A program made the position numbers and the translations under genes. Below the pieces are notes generated by a model. It was not told the origin of the DNA. It saw only the letters and a program-made list of their open reading frames with translations, and did no database searches. Shown here in pieces: positions 27,957 through 39,701 of a stretch of 64,000 bases of DNA. Within the stretch, counting starts at the first letter, position 1; each line of letters begins with the position of its first letter. This DNA comes from Argopecten irradians (taxonomy: Eukaryota > Mollusca > Bivalvia > Pectinida > Pectinidae), in NCBI RefSeq assembly GCF_041381155.1, contig NC_091143.1:31125331-31189330 (forward strand), in the 5' to 3' direction.

Positions 27957-28206
27957 TTGGGAAGTTGTAACTTGAGTGGGGGGTTGAAATATAGAAGAAA
28001 TAGCTACAGATAACTGGAAGTGGAAGGGTGCTTTATCATTGATCTGGTCATTGCATATTTGGGGTTTACATGGCTTTTTTTTTGGTTATTTAGTCTCATT
28101 GATTTTGGAGTAACTTTGAATCCATATGGTACTGTATATCTTTCTTTTTTCCATGTGTAGCTATTTCTTCTGTATTTCACCCTCCGCCCAAGTCACAACT
28201 TCCCAA
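27957..28206. repeat. Inverted repeat, arms about 52 bp
   Basis: The left arm (27957-28008) begins TTGGGAAGTTGTAACTTG. The right arm (28156-28206), reverse-complemented, begins TTGGGAAGTTGTGACTTG. Both continue through AGAAGAAATAGCTACA with a handful of mismatches. The loop of about 147 bp is AT-rich. It may be a foldback element. Confidence 0.7.
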
Positions 28207-29921
28207 TAGGTACCACTTTTTTGTTTAGAACTCAAATCAAAGACAGATGTACATAGTACTACATACTACATTTTAGTCTATGTGTTTGTAATCACTGTTA
28301 CTACAGTATTAATACATAAATGGTCTATGTACAAGTTACACATAGACAATAAATGTGAAATTTGGTTCAGACAAAAAGATTTTTAACATTTCAGATAACT
28401 TGCTAGTTTTATGGTCTTATTTATATGTTGAGTCTACTCTCTTGTAAAGTAGAATTTAGACAATCCTAAGACAATGTTATCTATATTGCTATATGTAAAA
28501 AAAAATCCTTATATTTTAAAAGTAATTGAAAAGCTATCTCACAAGCCCTGACAAACAAATGGGCAGGCATATGGATGCAAGAATTATAATCACTGGATCT
28601 AGAGGACTAATATAAACAAATATTTCTACAAAGTTAAACAATGAAAAAGTATTGCATCATAATTTTATTTAATGATTACAGTTGAAAGGAACATTTTATA
28701 AATTAATACTGTTTAAATGTTCTGTTCATGATCTTCTAGGTCCATATTGGAAAAGTTTACTTTCAAGAGCACTCAAATCAACATTCTTCAGTCTTCATAT
28801 GATGCTAATTGTATGTATATGTATACATACACTTGTATACAGGTCCAAGGGATGAACTTTCTGTATTCATGTCACTATGCATGCATGGTGCCTGAAAAAA
28901 AAAGAACCAACAATTTTTTATATCTGTTGAATATGACAAAAATTGAAATGATCAATTTCAAATATATATAAATGAATAAATGTAGGTTCATTCTACAGGT
29001 TTTTTTTTATTTTAGAGAAAACATTTTATAAGTTGTGAATGTGTCACTGATGCATTTGATAGAATCAAATATTGTTTCAAAAAAGATACAAAATTCATTA
29101 TCTATAGTTCCAACAAAAATTCAGAATAATTATAAATGATACATGGCTGCAGTACATTTCAACTCTGTAAAGTTTGTCATATACACATGAACCAGGTACA
29201 GTTGTAATAAATATACAAACACTATTTATTATTATGACCAGAAATAATATTGTATGTGTCCTCCAAATATATCTAAAGAACAAGCTAAAACCTACATGTA
29301 CATATGTATATGTGTATATCAGAACATATACAATACAATTTTACCAATTAACCTACAATGTAAATCCTATATACAATGTATGTGTATAACACTACCAGAA
29401 CATGTACAGAACAAAAACTTACAAATTAAAAATCTATAAATATATACATCAGAACTGTATGAATTGACCGGTAGCATACAGGGCATTCATTACCCCTAAA
29501 GAGGCCCCACTAAAGAACCGCTATTTACCCCAGGGTTACGTTTTACGCGATTGGGGAACAGGTATGAAACATGTGACCATATGTGACCACTCATTTATGA
29601 AAAAATACTGCTAGGGACTATTTACATAATGATCAAAATACGAAGACTCACTCACAATCAGCTGAGCAGGGAGTACCGGGTACGTAGTAGGCCTAGGTAC
29701 GTACAGTAGCGGTCCGGAGCCGCGTGCTCGTTTGAACTGTTCTCTTCACTATATTGCGTTGTATTGCGTCGTAATGTTTACCGAGTCAGTTGTTGGGATT
29801 GTCGCTGCTCCATTGCCTTTCCTTTCGCATTTTAGGTGAGTCAGTTGGTTGTTTTGGCGGAAACATTTTGGTTCAAAACTACGGTAGCCATGTTTTGTTT
29901 ACTACGGAGAGTGGTGGGTGT

Positions 29922-29931
29922 TGCGCATGCG
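29922..29931. promoter_or_regulatory. NRF1-type palindrome in a CpG-containing patch
   Basis: TGCGCATGCG matches the known NRF1 binding consensus. It lies in a locally CpG-richer segment (about 29690-29970) that also contains a GGTGAGT donor-like site near 29835. No coding exon can be attached to it. It is inside the candidate TTAA element. Confidence 0.3.
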
Positions 29932-30119
29932 TTAAGATTGAACTGCACTCTTAGCCGTCCGGGAGGACTTTTAGGATTCCCATAGATATTATTATTTTCT
30001 TCGCATGTACAGCGATTTTGACGGAAAGTTTTATTTTTCTAATTCATAAGAAATTATACCGGATATATTAATACCATTTTTACCGATTTTACAGTCACTT
30101 GCCCGACTATTCGCTTTAA

Positions 30120-31191
30120 GTTACATTTCATAACATCCATGTTCTGCTGTTACCCATTTCAGTGAAAAAATGTATCAAAATAGTCATATTTTCTTTTTTC
30201 TGAAATATGATCTCAAGAAAATTCGAAGTTTTAGAATTTCCATAATGATAAACGTATTTACAATTCGAAAAGCGAATAAAAAGTTTACCTTTGCGGATAT
30301 CCAAAGCGAGTTATAAGAGATGGGTACGGAAAAATAAAATGGCTTTGCCGGGATGCGGATAGCGACGTACAAACGTGTGACGTCACAGAAGGGACGGTCT
30401 AGGTTAAATGTACTTACATAAAGCATAAACAATGCAAGGTTACATTAATGCACAATCATGATATCATAAATGATTAATTCCAACTAAATTATACTACTAT
30501 TCGCAAAATATTGACAGTAAAAGAAACAAAGTAAAAATGAAAATGGAATGAAAATGAAACTCCTCTGAAAACAAAAATCTTGAGTTGATTTCGTTTGCAC
30601 GAGCTCGTGATCTCAAAGGCACTAAGAAGTACACTAACCACAAGTCAACTGGAAAACTCTAAGAACTACTGCTGACAGAAGGACTTCGTGAAAAATATGA
30701 AATGGCTGCTTACATACGTGTGTATTTTCTGATGAGATATTAAAATTACCGAATCGAAGCATAAAAAAAACAACAAAAATTGCCGCATATAAGTCGAAAC
30801 AGAACGCGGGCGTACACTTTAGTTTTCCTTTTCTTTCTAATGCCACCGTGGCCCGTAATAAATACTTGTATGATAAATAGATATAGCTTTATAAAACAAA
30901 TATTCATATCATTATCATCCCTCACATTTTTTTTACAATAAATACCTACTTTGAACATTCAACCAGTTATTAGCGTTTCCGAAACGGTCACCCACTGATA
31001 AGTTGTAAGGGAGATCTGTCTTAACCGACCATATTTACCTATTCTACGGACATATTAATTAACATACCATTTAGTGATAAAGATTGTTATTGTTTCTTGA
31101 GACATAACATATATCTGCTTTAGATTTTTTCCGATTATTGCTTTTACGGTTGATTTAATTGACGAGCTAATATTACCCTTGACTTATAATT
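30120..31191. other. AT-rich stretch without recognisable genes
   Basis: Nothing recognised between the TTAA element and the start of the tandem duplication. Confidence 0.4.
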
Positions 31192-33248
31192 AAGAATATA
31201 TGCGGTTTTGTTTGAAAATTTAAATCTGAAGAATGTATAATTATCTTATCTTAAGAAGTTCTGTTTTAAATATGCAGTTCGTGTACACTATATACAGATA
31301 TGTTTTTACTATTATTAGTTAATAGTGCTTGTAATGTATCTACGTATCAATGTAATGATTGAAAAGACATATTAATTGATATTGCATGTTGATGTTTGAT
31401 TTTTTTTTCGGAAGGAAAGAATTAATTTCACAATCACAAAGACGGCATAGAAATGAGATCGTATATTCCTTGGGTGATCCGGTGATCCATATGCACTTAA
31501 CAGAGGAATAACAGTATGGCACACAGAAAGTACCAGTAGAACTACCACTTCAAAATGATTATGTAAATGTTAAATCCATGGTATATTTGTTTTGCATTAA
31601 TGCACAAGATAAGAATATCTTCTTGTTTTGATAAATATATTATGTAAATGAATTATAAGCGAATGACATAGAGATACAATTTATGCTGTACAGTATATAT
31701 TGTTATATAATATTTTGTATGTGAATATCTTCATTTTATATTCAATTACATTTATAATACTGCGTAATGTATTCCTAAGAGTAAGATACGTGCAACACTA
31801 TACCTGAACAAACATATATGAACAGGGGTTTGACTAGAATCTGCCAAAAATATATGCATGTATATATATATATGATATGCTGCATTGTATGTATTATTGC
31901 GTGCATGTATGGAACATTTATAAGTTTCACATTATTTTTATTCAATCTTCTTGTCCAATACTGTTTTGTATATCTGGATCATCACAAAATGTAACTTACC
32001 TGATAGGCACAATTATGTTTCAAATAATGTTGATGGTACTTGTGTTTTGCAGGCCTATACAGATTGACATATGGAAAGGCCATTACTTATCACTTCAAAA
32101 TATGGGATGTCAAAGATGCACACCATGTATATATATGCAGTCATCAAAACTAAGAGGAGACAATACCGCATAATGGAGGAGATTCTGAATGTACAACGAA
32201 TGCCTATATAGATGTGCATGTATATATTGTCTCTTGAAAGGTGTCAGCAAATCTTCATTTTTTTTCCATTGCATATTATTTTCTTAACAAGCATTTGATA
32301 TGATCTGAGCCTCTGAGGAAAGTTAAGTGATTAATATGTCTGGTTTAGGTTTTTTATGACTAAGAATTATTTTAAATTGTCATAATAAGATCACTTGCTT
32401 GATCAAGAACAGCTATAGTTTTCCCCAAGTTTGTCTATTTTGTAGATATTTGCTTCCATTAACATTACAAAATACATACTACTTAATATGAAAAAAAGCA
32501 TGACGATTCTTTGTGACGAAGAAGTGTAAAGTGCAATATACAGTAAAGTGTACAGCAGCTTGAAATATTTATGCTTTTACTGATCAATGGTTTACCAGTA
32601 TTTGATTATCTCTTTCCAGGAAAAGTTATCAAAAGACACCACTGAATGCCAAGTTTGAAAATTTGTTTTGGATGTGACAGCACATAGCATAAGATAAATG
32701 GAAAAGACACAAGTTTAAGGCTATCTGGATTCCCTTTTCATCGCAACAACCTTTTAATACACCTATGTGTGTCCAGTTCGAAAAAGTGGCCCTACCATTC
32801 TTGGATATTGTAAAATAACTGTCACTAAAACATCTACCAGTTCATCAGACTTTTTAGTAACCTAAGTGACTTTGAGATTTCACTATTCAATAGAACATCA
32901 ATCGCCAAATTGATAAGTAAATAAAAAGAAAAAGTATTAAAATCAAAGATTCTTATTTCTTTTAAGATAATTTAGCATACAGGGTACAACCTACTTAATA
33001 ATATATGGAAAATCAAAAATGTTTACTTTTCTTGTCCAAGTGTTTTCATTTGATATGTACAGTATGTATAGTTTCCCTTCAAGCCAAGTACTGGTTATAT
33101 CATGTAAAAAAGACATTAAAATTATGTATTTTAGTAATAAATAGCTGTGTATTTATGTGATTTAAATACTTATTACCCGGTACTCCTGTTTATTCTTTAG
33201 AGAGAAAAAAAACCCTACAAGACATTCTTATTGGAGCTGCAGTGCATG

Positions 33249-33445
33249 TGACTGGGTGCATGGTTAAGATATGACAAAATACAACAAGACACTGAAGGTC
33301 ACAGAGTTTGAATCCCATTTGTGGCAGTTTTCCTGTATTAATGCTGGGGTTTTTGTTTTTCTCTAGGTACTCCAGATTTCTTCAATCCTAGCTATTAAAC
33401 ATGCTAATCAAACCACACCAGGCATCAAAGTATCTGTTTTCTTTT
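33249..33445 (+). mobile_element. Decayed tRNA-derived SINE
   Basis: A box A-like TGGGTGCATGGTTAAGATA and a box B-like AGAGTTTGAATCCC are followed by TTTTTCTCTAGGTACTCCAG, a worn form of the central domain of the SINE at 34720. The copy-B counterpart (about 39958-40100) has lost the stretch holding box B. Confidence 0.5.
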
Positions 33446-33992
33446 TCACACTCACCAAAAACATCCTAACCAATCAATGATGTGGAGTCAGAATTCATTA
33501 TTAAAATCAAAATATATGTAGTTCTTTTATTCCTAATGACTTCCTACTTTTCTTGCATCAAGATACATTAAAACCCAGGTATAAATGAAATCCTCACCAG
33601 AGAATGGAGTACAAATTGTAGCTAACACATGTGTATGTACATTCTGTACATGGAAATCATTCCAATATAATTTGAAACAATAAAACAGTTTAGCATCAGC
33701 ATTTCTTTCAATGTTTGATATATAGATGTTTCAATATTTGAGATATAGATGTTGATTATTGTAAATTCTGCCTTAGCACCATGCATCTGTATAAAGACCA
33801 CCTGCTTATAATTTTTAAACAACTTTTAAGTGTCTAAAATGGATGTTTATAACACAATTTGGTCTGTGTATAAAGTGTAAAGATCTATATTATAGATAAG
33901 TTTGACTATAGTTATCAAATGCACACAAAAACACAGTACATCAGATGTGTCCTCTAGTAAATAGTAAATAGATTACTTTTACATTTAAACAT

Positions 33993-34235
33993 TTTGAGGC
34001 AGAGTGGTTAAGGTGTTCCAACATTACAACTACTCCTTCACCTCTGGGTTTTAAGTTTGAACCCTAATAGGCAAGCTACCAAAGTACTGATCATTGGTTT
34101 ATTGATTTTCTCTGGATAATTCAGCTTCCTCCAACTAAACATGGTACAAGGTAATCTCACCAAGGTACAATACAATAGGCAGTAAAGATCTTTGCAAATG
34201 CTCACATAGGGTAAGAGAAAAAGAATCGTTCACTC
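33993..34235 (+). mobile_element. Decayed tRNA-derived SINE
   Basis: Box A-like GGCAGAGTGGTTAAGGTG and box B-like AAGTTTGAACCC are followed by TTTTCTCTGGATAATTCAGC, a diverged central domain. A downstream GGAGATCTCGACCCTCGGGA block also occurs inverted near 53020. The same insertion is in copy B (about 40665-40910). Confidence 0.5.
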
Positions 34236-34719
34236 TCTTTTGGTGAGACAGGAGATCTCGACCCTCGGGATAAGATTTTTATGCTTTTTGTTTGTTTGAA
34301 TTTTACTCCTTGGTTTGTTATCCTGTCTCGGCCCAAAGGGGTTTTATTTTATTACTTTTTAATGTTCAACCTATATATTGTTTGTGTGATATATTGTTTC
34401 TTTGGTAGTATATGTGTTAAAGTTGGAAAAATAATACAGTATTATAAGTCCTAGGCCAATCAAATATAACCTAAAGATCCTTGGAGAGTCCTCTACCAGA
34501 TGTGAGGGAAACTTCTATAGGTAGGGTCTTTGAGGTTTTGAAATATTAAGTTTGGGGAGTCTAATTGATACATATCAGTCGTCAGTGTTCGCTTATTTTA
34601 TATATATACCTTTTTCATACTGGAAAATACAGAAAAAACATGGTTATAATTAACCTCTGGAGAACAACAAAACAACCTTGTTATACAAATATACTTTCAG
34701 AAGTTTTGTTATATGCACA

Positions 34720-34931
34720 CGGCGGTGGCCGAGTGGTTAAGATGTCTCTGACTTAATACCACAAGCCCTCCACTACTGGATCACGAGTTCGAATCCAGGT
34801 AATGCCAGGTACAGGCCGCTGGTCAGTGGCTTTTCTCCGGGTACTCCTGCTTTTCTCCACCAACAAATCTGGCACGTCCTAACATGACCCCGACCGTTAA
34901 TAGGAGGTTAAACAAATGAAAACCCAAACCC
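34720..34931 (+). mobile_element. tRNA-derived SINE with Meta-type central domain (copy A)
   Basis: The head resembles a tRNA: GGCGGTGGCCGAGTGGTTAA (box A) and GAGTTCGAATCC (box B, about 34785-34796). The body has CTTTTCTCCGGGTACTCC and CTTTTCTCCACCAACAAA. The tail has GGCACGTCCTAACATGACCC and GTTAATAGGAGGTTAAA, ending in an A-rich stretch. This layout matches mollusc MESC/Meta SINEs as I know them. It is not a functional tRNA gene because it lacks a matching acceptor stem. Confidence 0.8.
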
Positions 34932-35439
34932 ATTATATGTAAACACATATTACAGATATTGTATAGGAATATTGACAGGGACTGAAAATTACTGTGTGCT
35001 ATTGAACTTAATTGTAAGAGTGTTCGTTATGAATGTTTTACTGTACATACACTAGTTATTGTTATTTGGGCTTGTAGGCCTAAACTTATAACATACATGT
35101 ACATGTAACCACATGTGGAGTGTTGTAAATTAATTGTTTATGGAACACTAAATAGATATGGAGGAGCTGGGAATGTGACTGGGTGTTATGATTTAAATGA
35201 AACCTGTAACTGTAAGGTATAATTTAAGCCACAGTTATAAGTTTGATCAACCACAACATGTGGTCATATATACATCCTTAAATGAATAAGTGGCATCTTC
35301 CAGTTATAGGAAATAAAACAAGTTTGGAAAGGGTACTTGCATGTCCACAAATAGATTCATATTCATATATGAATGGGCAGAAGAATTCAATCCATTTTCT
35401 GATTTTAAACCCGTTTATCATTATTTCTTCAGTTCACAA

Positions 35440-35655
35440 ATTCAGATATCTGAATTAACAATATATACTCTTAAATATCTTCATATTAAATACAGATATC
35501 TATATTCATTGCTATAAGTATAGTATCATATAAATATCTGTAATATATTACAGATATCTGTAAAATATAGAATTGTTACATTTCTAAATTCAAAGACATA
35601 TTTATTTAAAATAAATTGAAGATATCTGTAATCAAAATAAAGATATCCGTATTAA
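35440..35655. repeat. Cluster of AGATATCTG-type palindromic motifs
   Basis: CAGATATCTGAATT, ACAGATATCTATAT, TTACAGATATCTGTAA and GAAGATATCTGTAA occur within about 200 bp of AT-rich DNA. The counterpart in copy B is at about 42075-42275. Confidence 0.6.
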
Positions 35656-35746
35656 ATGGGTATAAATATGACATAATACCTGGCAATAAGAGATTAAAAG
35701 AATTGATGGTGGTCTGCAAAGGATCCTTTTCATGTAGTGCATTCAT

Positions 35747-35986
35747 ACCTTAGGATACCTTAGATGATTTCTGACCACAGGCTATGGCCTCTATAATCAG
35801 CTCCTTCTTTAGCATCTTTCCCGTTGGGGGGATCGATAGTCATACAGTATATTTTCATTTTTCCAGTAACTGTCGAGACGTGCCTCAAAACTTTTGATAT
35901 TTGGTGAGTTAACGACTTCGGGTGGTAGATTATTCCATGGAGATACAATGCGGGAGCTAAAACAGTATTTTCCAATGTCTCTTCAT
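35747..35986 (-). mobile_element. LINE 3'-end fragment present only in copy A
   Basis: The minus strand gives PWNNLPPEVVNSPNIKSFEA then RLDSYW, the C-terminal signature of many Jockey/CR1-like LINE reverse-transcriptase proteins. The 240-bp block is flanked by TTCAT on both sides. Copy B has a single TTCAT at the matching point (about 42376). It is a 5'-truncated, non-coding remnant. Confidence 0.7.
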
Positions 35987-36706
35987 GCTGATAGCTACTC
36001 GAGGGTTTACTACAGCTGACATCATATCCACCTCTGGACTATCTCATAGTTATAGCTGTTGAAGTTGAACATTACTACATAAAACTAGTAAGCTTATATC
36101 CAATAATTATCCATAGTATCCCAATAAATTTGGTATCCATCTACATGTATATAGACCCCATGTTTCCTCTGTGTTCTATGTCTCTACATAAAAATATTGA
36201 CTGATTGGAGTTCAGTCTCACTCTGCAATTATCTGTAGCCAAGGAGATACAAATGTATTTTACAGGTGACATGACAAAACTATAAAACATAAAGAAACGT
36301 TTGTATGGTCACTTTAATGTCTGCAATTTCAAATCGACGAATAATTAATCACATACCCGTATTATATCAATTTCACACAGACATCTTCCCGTGATATGAA
36401 TAACAATGACGGCGGCTGCATAGTCTCCTAACTTTACAACGAATACTAGGCCTAACTCAGAAAAATACAAATGAATGACAGTGTATTCAAAATAACTTGA
36501 AATCTAACAATAACGAGTATCGCACCAATCCTGCTCTGGTAGATTTTCTATCTCAGCATGCTGGCAACTGATCATTAAAGAAACTGACAGGAATTTCGCC
36601 CTTGTTACAGTTTGCGTATCCTTATCAAACTTACTGAGCTGTGCTTTCGCCACTGTAAAACCAATTGACTGTAAACATTGGCAGCCATATTTCTCTATTC
36701 GGAACC

Positions 36707-36715
36707 TATAAATAG
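36707..36715 (+). promoter_or_regulatory. TATA box upstream of the candidate first exon (copy A)
   Basis: TATAAATAG lies 33 bases upstream of the first ATG at 36740, and a CCAAT sits at 36661. The copy-B counterpart reads TATAGATAG. Confidence 0.5.
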
Positions 36716-36739
36716 ATAAAAGTCCGAGGGTTTCGAACT

Positions 36740-36864
36740 ATGTTCGTGATTCACGGCATGGCGGCTTCGGCACACACTCCCGAGGTGTTATATATTTCCG
36801 AAGATTACCGGAAATTTCTCCGAGGGGATCCGATTGCTCGAGTGCATGCATGGAGGGGCACGTG
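36740..36864 (+). CDS. Candidate first coding exon of an unidentified gene (copy A)
   Basis: The frame opens at ATG 36740 and has a second in-frame ATG in good context at 36758 (CACGGCATGGCGG). The product would begin MAASAHTPEVLYISEDYRKF and continue LRGDPIARVHAW, soluble and charged, with no domain I can name. A GTATGT donor follows at 36865, and the 13-base stretch CACGTGGTATGTT is repeated so that a second identical donor lies 13 bases on. A TATA box is correctly spaced upstream. The next exon was not found; AT-rich copy B follows. The copy-B counterpart is disabled. Support is the promoter, codon texture and donor only. Confidence 0.35.
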
Positions 36865-38919
36865 GTATGTTCACGTGGTATGTACGTCATATTCCAAAAT
36901 GGCTGCGCCCATGTATTGGCATGGAATCAACACGACGGAAAGCACTACGTTTTTTGTTTGATGTGTTCTAGCACAACAATGCGTCCGTATAATGTAACTG
37001 AACCAGAAATACAAATCTGAAGATGTTTGTGATAAACTAGAGATGGGACATGCAGTTCCTAAGACCACGCGAAAAAGGTGAATATATGCGATTCTTTGTT
37101 TGAATTAAAAACTGAAGAATGAAGTATAATTAGGCCTATTTTGTTAAGAGTTCTGTTTTAAATATGCAGTTCGTGTACACTATATAGTATATACAGATAC
37201 AATGTATGTTTATGCTATTATTAGTTTAGTGCTTGTAATTTATCTATGTACATGTATCAATGTAAGTGATTGAAAAGACATATAAATTGATATTGCATGT
37301 TGATGTTTGTTTTTTTATCAGAAGGAGAGAATTTATTTCACAATCACAAAGACGGCATAGAAATGAGATCGTATATTCCTTGGGTGATCCGGTGATTCAT
37401 ATGCACTTAACAGAGGAATAACAGTATGGCACACAGAAAGCAGCAGTAGATCTACCACTTCAAAATGATTATGTAAATTTTATATCCATGGTATATCTGT
37501 ATTGCATTAATGCACAAGATAAAAAATATCTTCTTGTTTTGATAAATATATTATGTAAATGAATTATAAGCGAATGAAGTAGAGCCATGACAGAGATACA
37601 ATTATGCTGTACAGTATATATAGTTATATAATATTGTATGTGAATATCTTCATTTTATTCAATTATAATACTGCATCATGTATTCCTAAGAGTAATTAAG
37701 ATACATGCAACACAATACCTGAACAAAACATATATGCACAGGGGTTTGACATTCTGCCAAAAATATATACATGTGTATATATATGTACTGCATTGTATGT
37801 ATTATTGCGCGCATGTATGGAACATTTATAAGTTCACATTATTTTTTATTCAATCTTCAAGTCTAATACTGTTTTGATATCTGGATCATCACAAAATGTA
37901 ACTTACCTATAGCCTAGGTACAATTATTATGTTTCAAATACTGTTGATGGTATTTGTGTTTTGCAGGCCTATAAAGATTGACATATGGAAAGGCCATTAC
38001 TTATCACTTCAAAATATGGGATGTCAAAGATGCACCATGTATGCAGTCATCAAAACTAAGAGGAGACATTACCTTATCCAGCAAAACAGAAATACAGCAT
38101 AATGGAGGAGATTCTGAATGTACATGAATGCCTATATAGATGTGCATGTATATATTGTCTCTTGAAAAGGTGTCAGCAAATCTTCATTTTTTTCCATTAC
38201 ATATTATTTTCTTAACAAGCATTTGATATGATCTGAGCCTCTGAGGACAGTTAAGTGATTAAAATGTCTGGTTTAGGTTTTAATGACTAAGTCAGTAATA
38301 TTTTAAATTGTCATAATAAGATCACTTGCTTGATCAAGAACAGCTATAGTTTTCCCCAAGTTTGTCTATTTTGTAGATATTTGCTTCCATTAATATTACA
38401 AATACATACTACTTAATATGAAAAAAAGCATGACAATTCTTTGTGACGAAGAAGTGTAAGGTGCAATGCAACAGTAAAATATACAGCTTGAAATATTTAT
38501 GCTTTTACTGATCAATAGTTTACCAGTATTTGATTTTTCTCGTTCCAGGAAAAGTTATCAAAAGATACCACTGAATACCATGAGAGCAGTTTGTTTTGGA
38601 TGTGACCGCACATAGCATAAGATAGATGGAAAAGACACAAGTTTAAGGCGTTCTGGAATCCCTTGTCATCGCAACAACCTTTTAATACACCTGTGTGTCC
38701 AATTCGAAAAAGTGGCCCTACCAATCTTGGATATTGTAGAATAACTGTCACTAAAACATATATCAGTTCATCAGACTTTTTAGTAACCTAATTGACTTTG
38801 AGATTTCACTATTGAATAGAACATCAATTGCCAAATTGATAAGTAAATAAATAGAAAAAGTATTAAAATCAAAGATTCTGATTTCTTTAAAGGTAATTTA
38901 GCATACAGGGTACAACCTA

Positions 38920-39701
38920 CCGTATTTTCCCTAATGAGGGCGCCGGGCGCGGGTAAATGACCTAGGGGGGCGCCGTTATTTGAGACCATTTTTAGATGTT
39001 TTTTTTCTGAAACAGACTATAGTCATCTTGCTTTTAGTTTCGTATTTTTCTGAAACTTACTATAGCCAAATTACGTTTTGAAGTCAAGTAAGTATTGAAA
39101 TTACATAATTATGAAGAAATGTTTGCACCAGAAGTATTAAACATTGGTTAAATATGTATGTTTCACGGAATTTTGGCATTTTATGCTAGCCTGTTTGTTT
39201 ACCATGCGTACACAAAATGGCGGACGGTGCTTTCGATCGCTACTTTCGTTTTGTGGCAGATGGGAAATACCGACAAGAGCACACAATTAAATGCTTAGAA
39301 ATGATAACATGCCTGTTATTTAGTAACCTTTATCATAGACATACAGTAAGTATTCATAAAACCTGTATAGACATCGCTAAAATGTTGTTGCCAGTTAGTC
39401 TTCATCCATACACGTGTGTGGGGCATTCAAGTGACACGTTTTGTTTTGAACATGGAATTCTCGCTGTTTCTATGTGTAAACACTTGGCAAAGATGTCCTA
39501 AGTTACCCAGTGCAATACATTTATAGCTGATCGGATATCTGTTAAGCATCAGATTGATGTGAAACAGTATTTTATTAGCGTCTGCAAAGACAAATCGTCA
39601 CAATCTGGCACAAAAAATTGTATGAAATTAGCTGATTTTTTTCAGCAAAAAACGTGGGGGCGCCCTTATTAGAGGAGGCGCTCTTAATAGGGAAAATGCG
39701 G
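38920..39701. mobile_element. TA-flanked TIR element, 782 bp, with empty site in copy A
   Basis: The ends are CCGTATTTTCCCTAATGAGG and, reverse-complemented, CCGCATTTTCCCTATTAAGA, each continuing into GCGCC. TA stands on both sides (38918-38919, 39702-39703). Copy A reads ACAACCTACTTAATA at 32986-33000 with a single TA, the unoccupied site. TA duplication is the hallmark of Tc1/mariner/pogo-type transposons. A 94-codon frame at 39217-39501 (starting MADGAFDRYF) resembles no transposase I can name. Confidence 0.85.

Larger units (their letters stand above)
26648..30115. mobile_element. Candidate TTAA-flanked TIR element, 3.5 kb, non-autonomous
   Basis: AGTGAATAGTCGGGCAA at 26648 and its inverted counterpart ending at 30115 (reverse complement AGCGAATAGTCGGGCAA, one mismatch) are each immediately flanked by TTAA (26644-26647 and 30116-30119). 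TTAA target duplications are typical of piggyBac and Kolobok DNA transposons. The 3.4 kb between has no transposase-like frame. It includes a G-run, an inverted repeat and a CpG-containing right end. Two separate elements each showing one end remain possible. Confidence 0.45.
31192..36840 (+). repeat. Tandem segmental duplication, copy A
   Basis: From GAATATATGCG at 31192 to GATCCGATTGCTC near 36840 this matches 37079-43177 in the same order and orientation, with only a few differences in most 60-base stretches plus small indels. Landmarks appear in both copies: GACGGCATAGAAATGAGATC (31441 and 37351), the SINE at 34720/41407, the GATATC-rich patch, and a TATA/first-exon segment at the right end. 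Copy A has 240 bp that B lacks (35747-35986) and lacks the 782-bp element of B. Confidence 0.92.

Noticed and set aside
31340-31522. Strongly conserved block between the two duplicates as an exon
   Set aside because: Similarity is explained by the recent duplication; the frame has no recognisable coding signature.
34720-34800. tRNA-like sequence with box A and box B
   Set aside because: It is the head of a SINE: no matching acceptor stem, followed by the SINE body, and duplicated with the segment.
39217-39501. 94-codon frame inside the TA-flanked element as a transposase
   Set aside because: No helix-turn-helix or DDE-type motif recognised; too short for a transposase.
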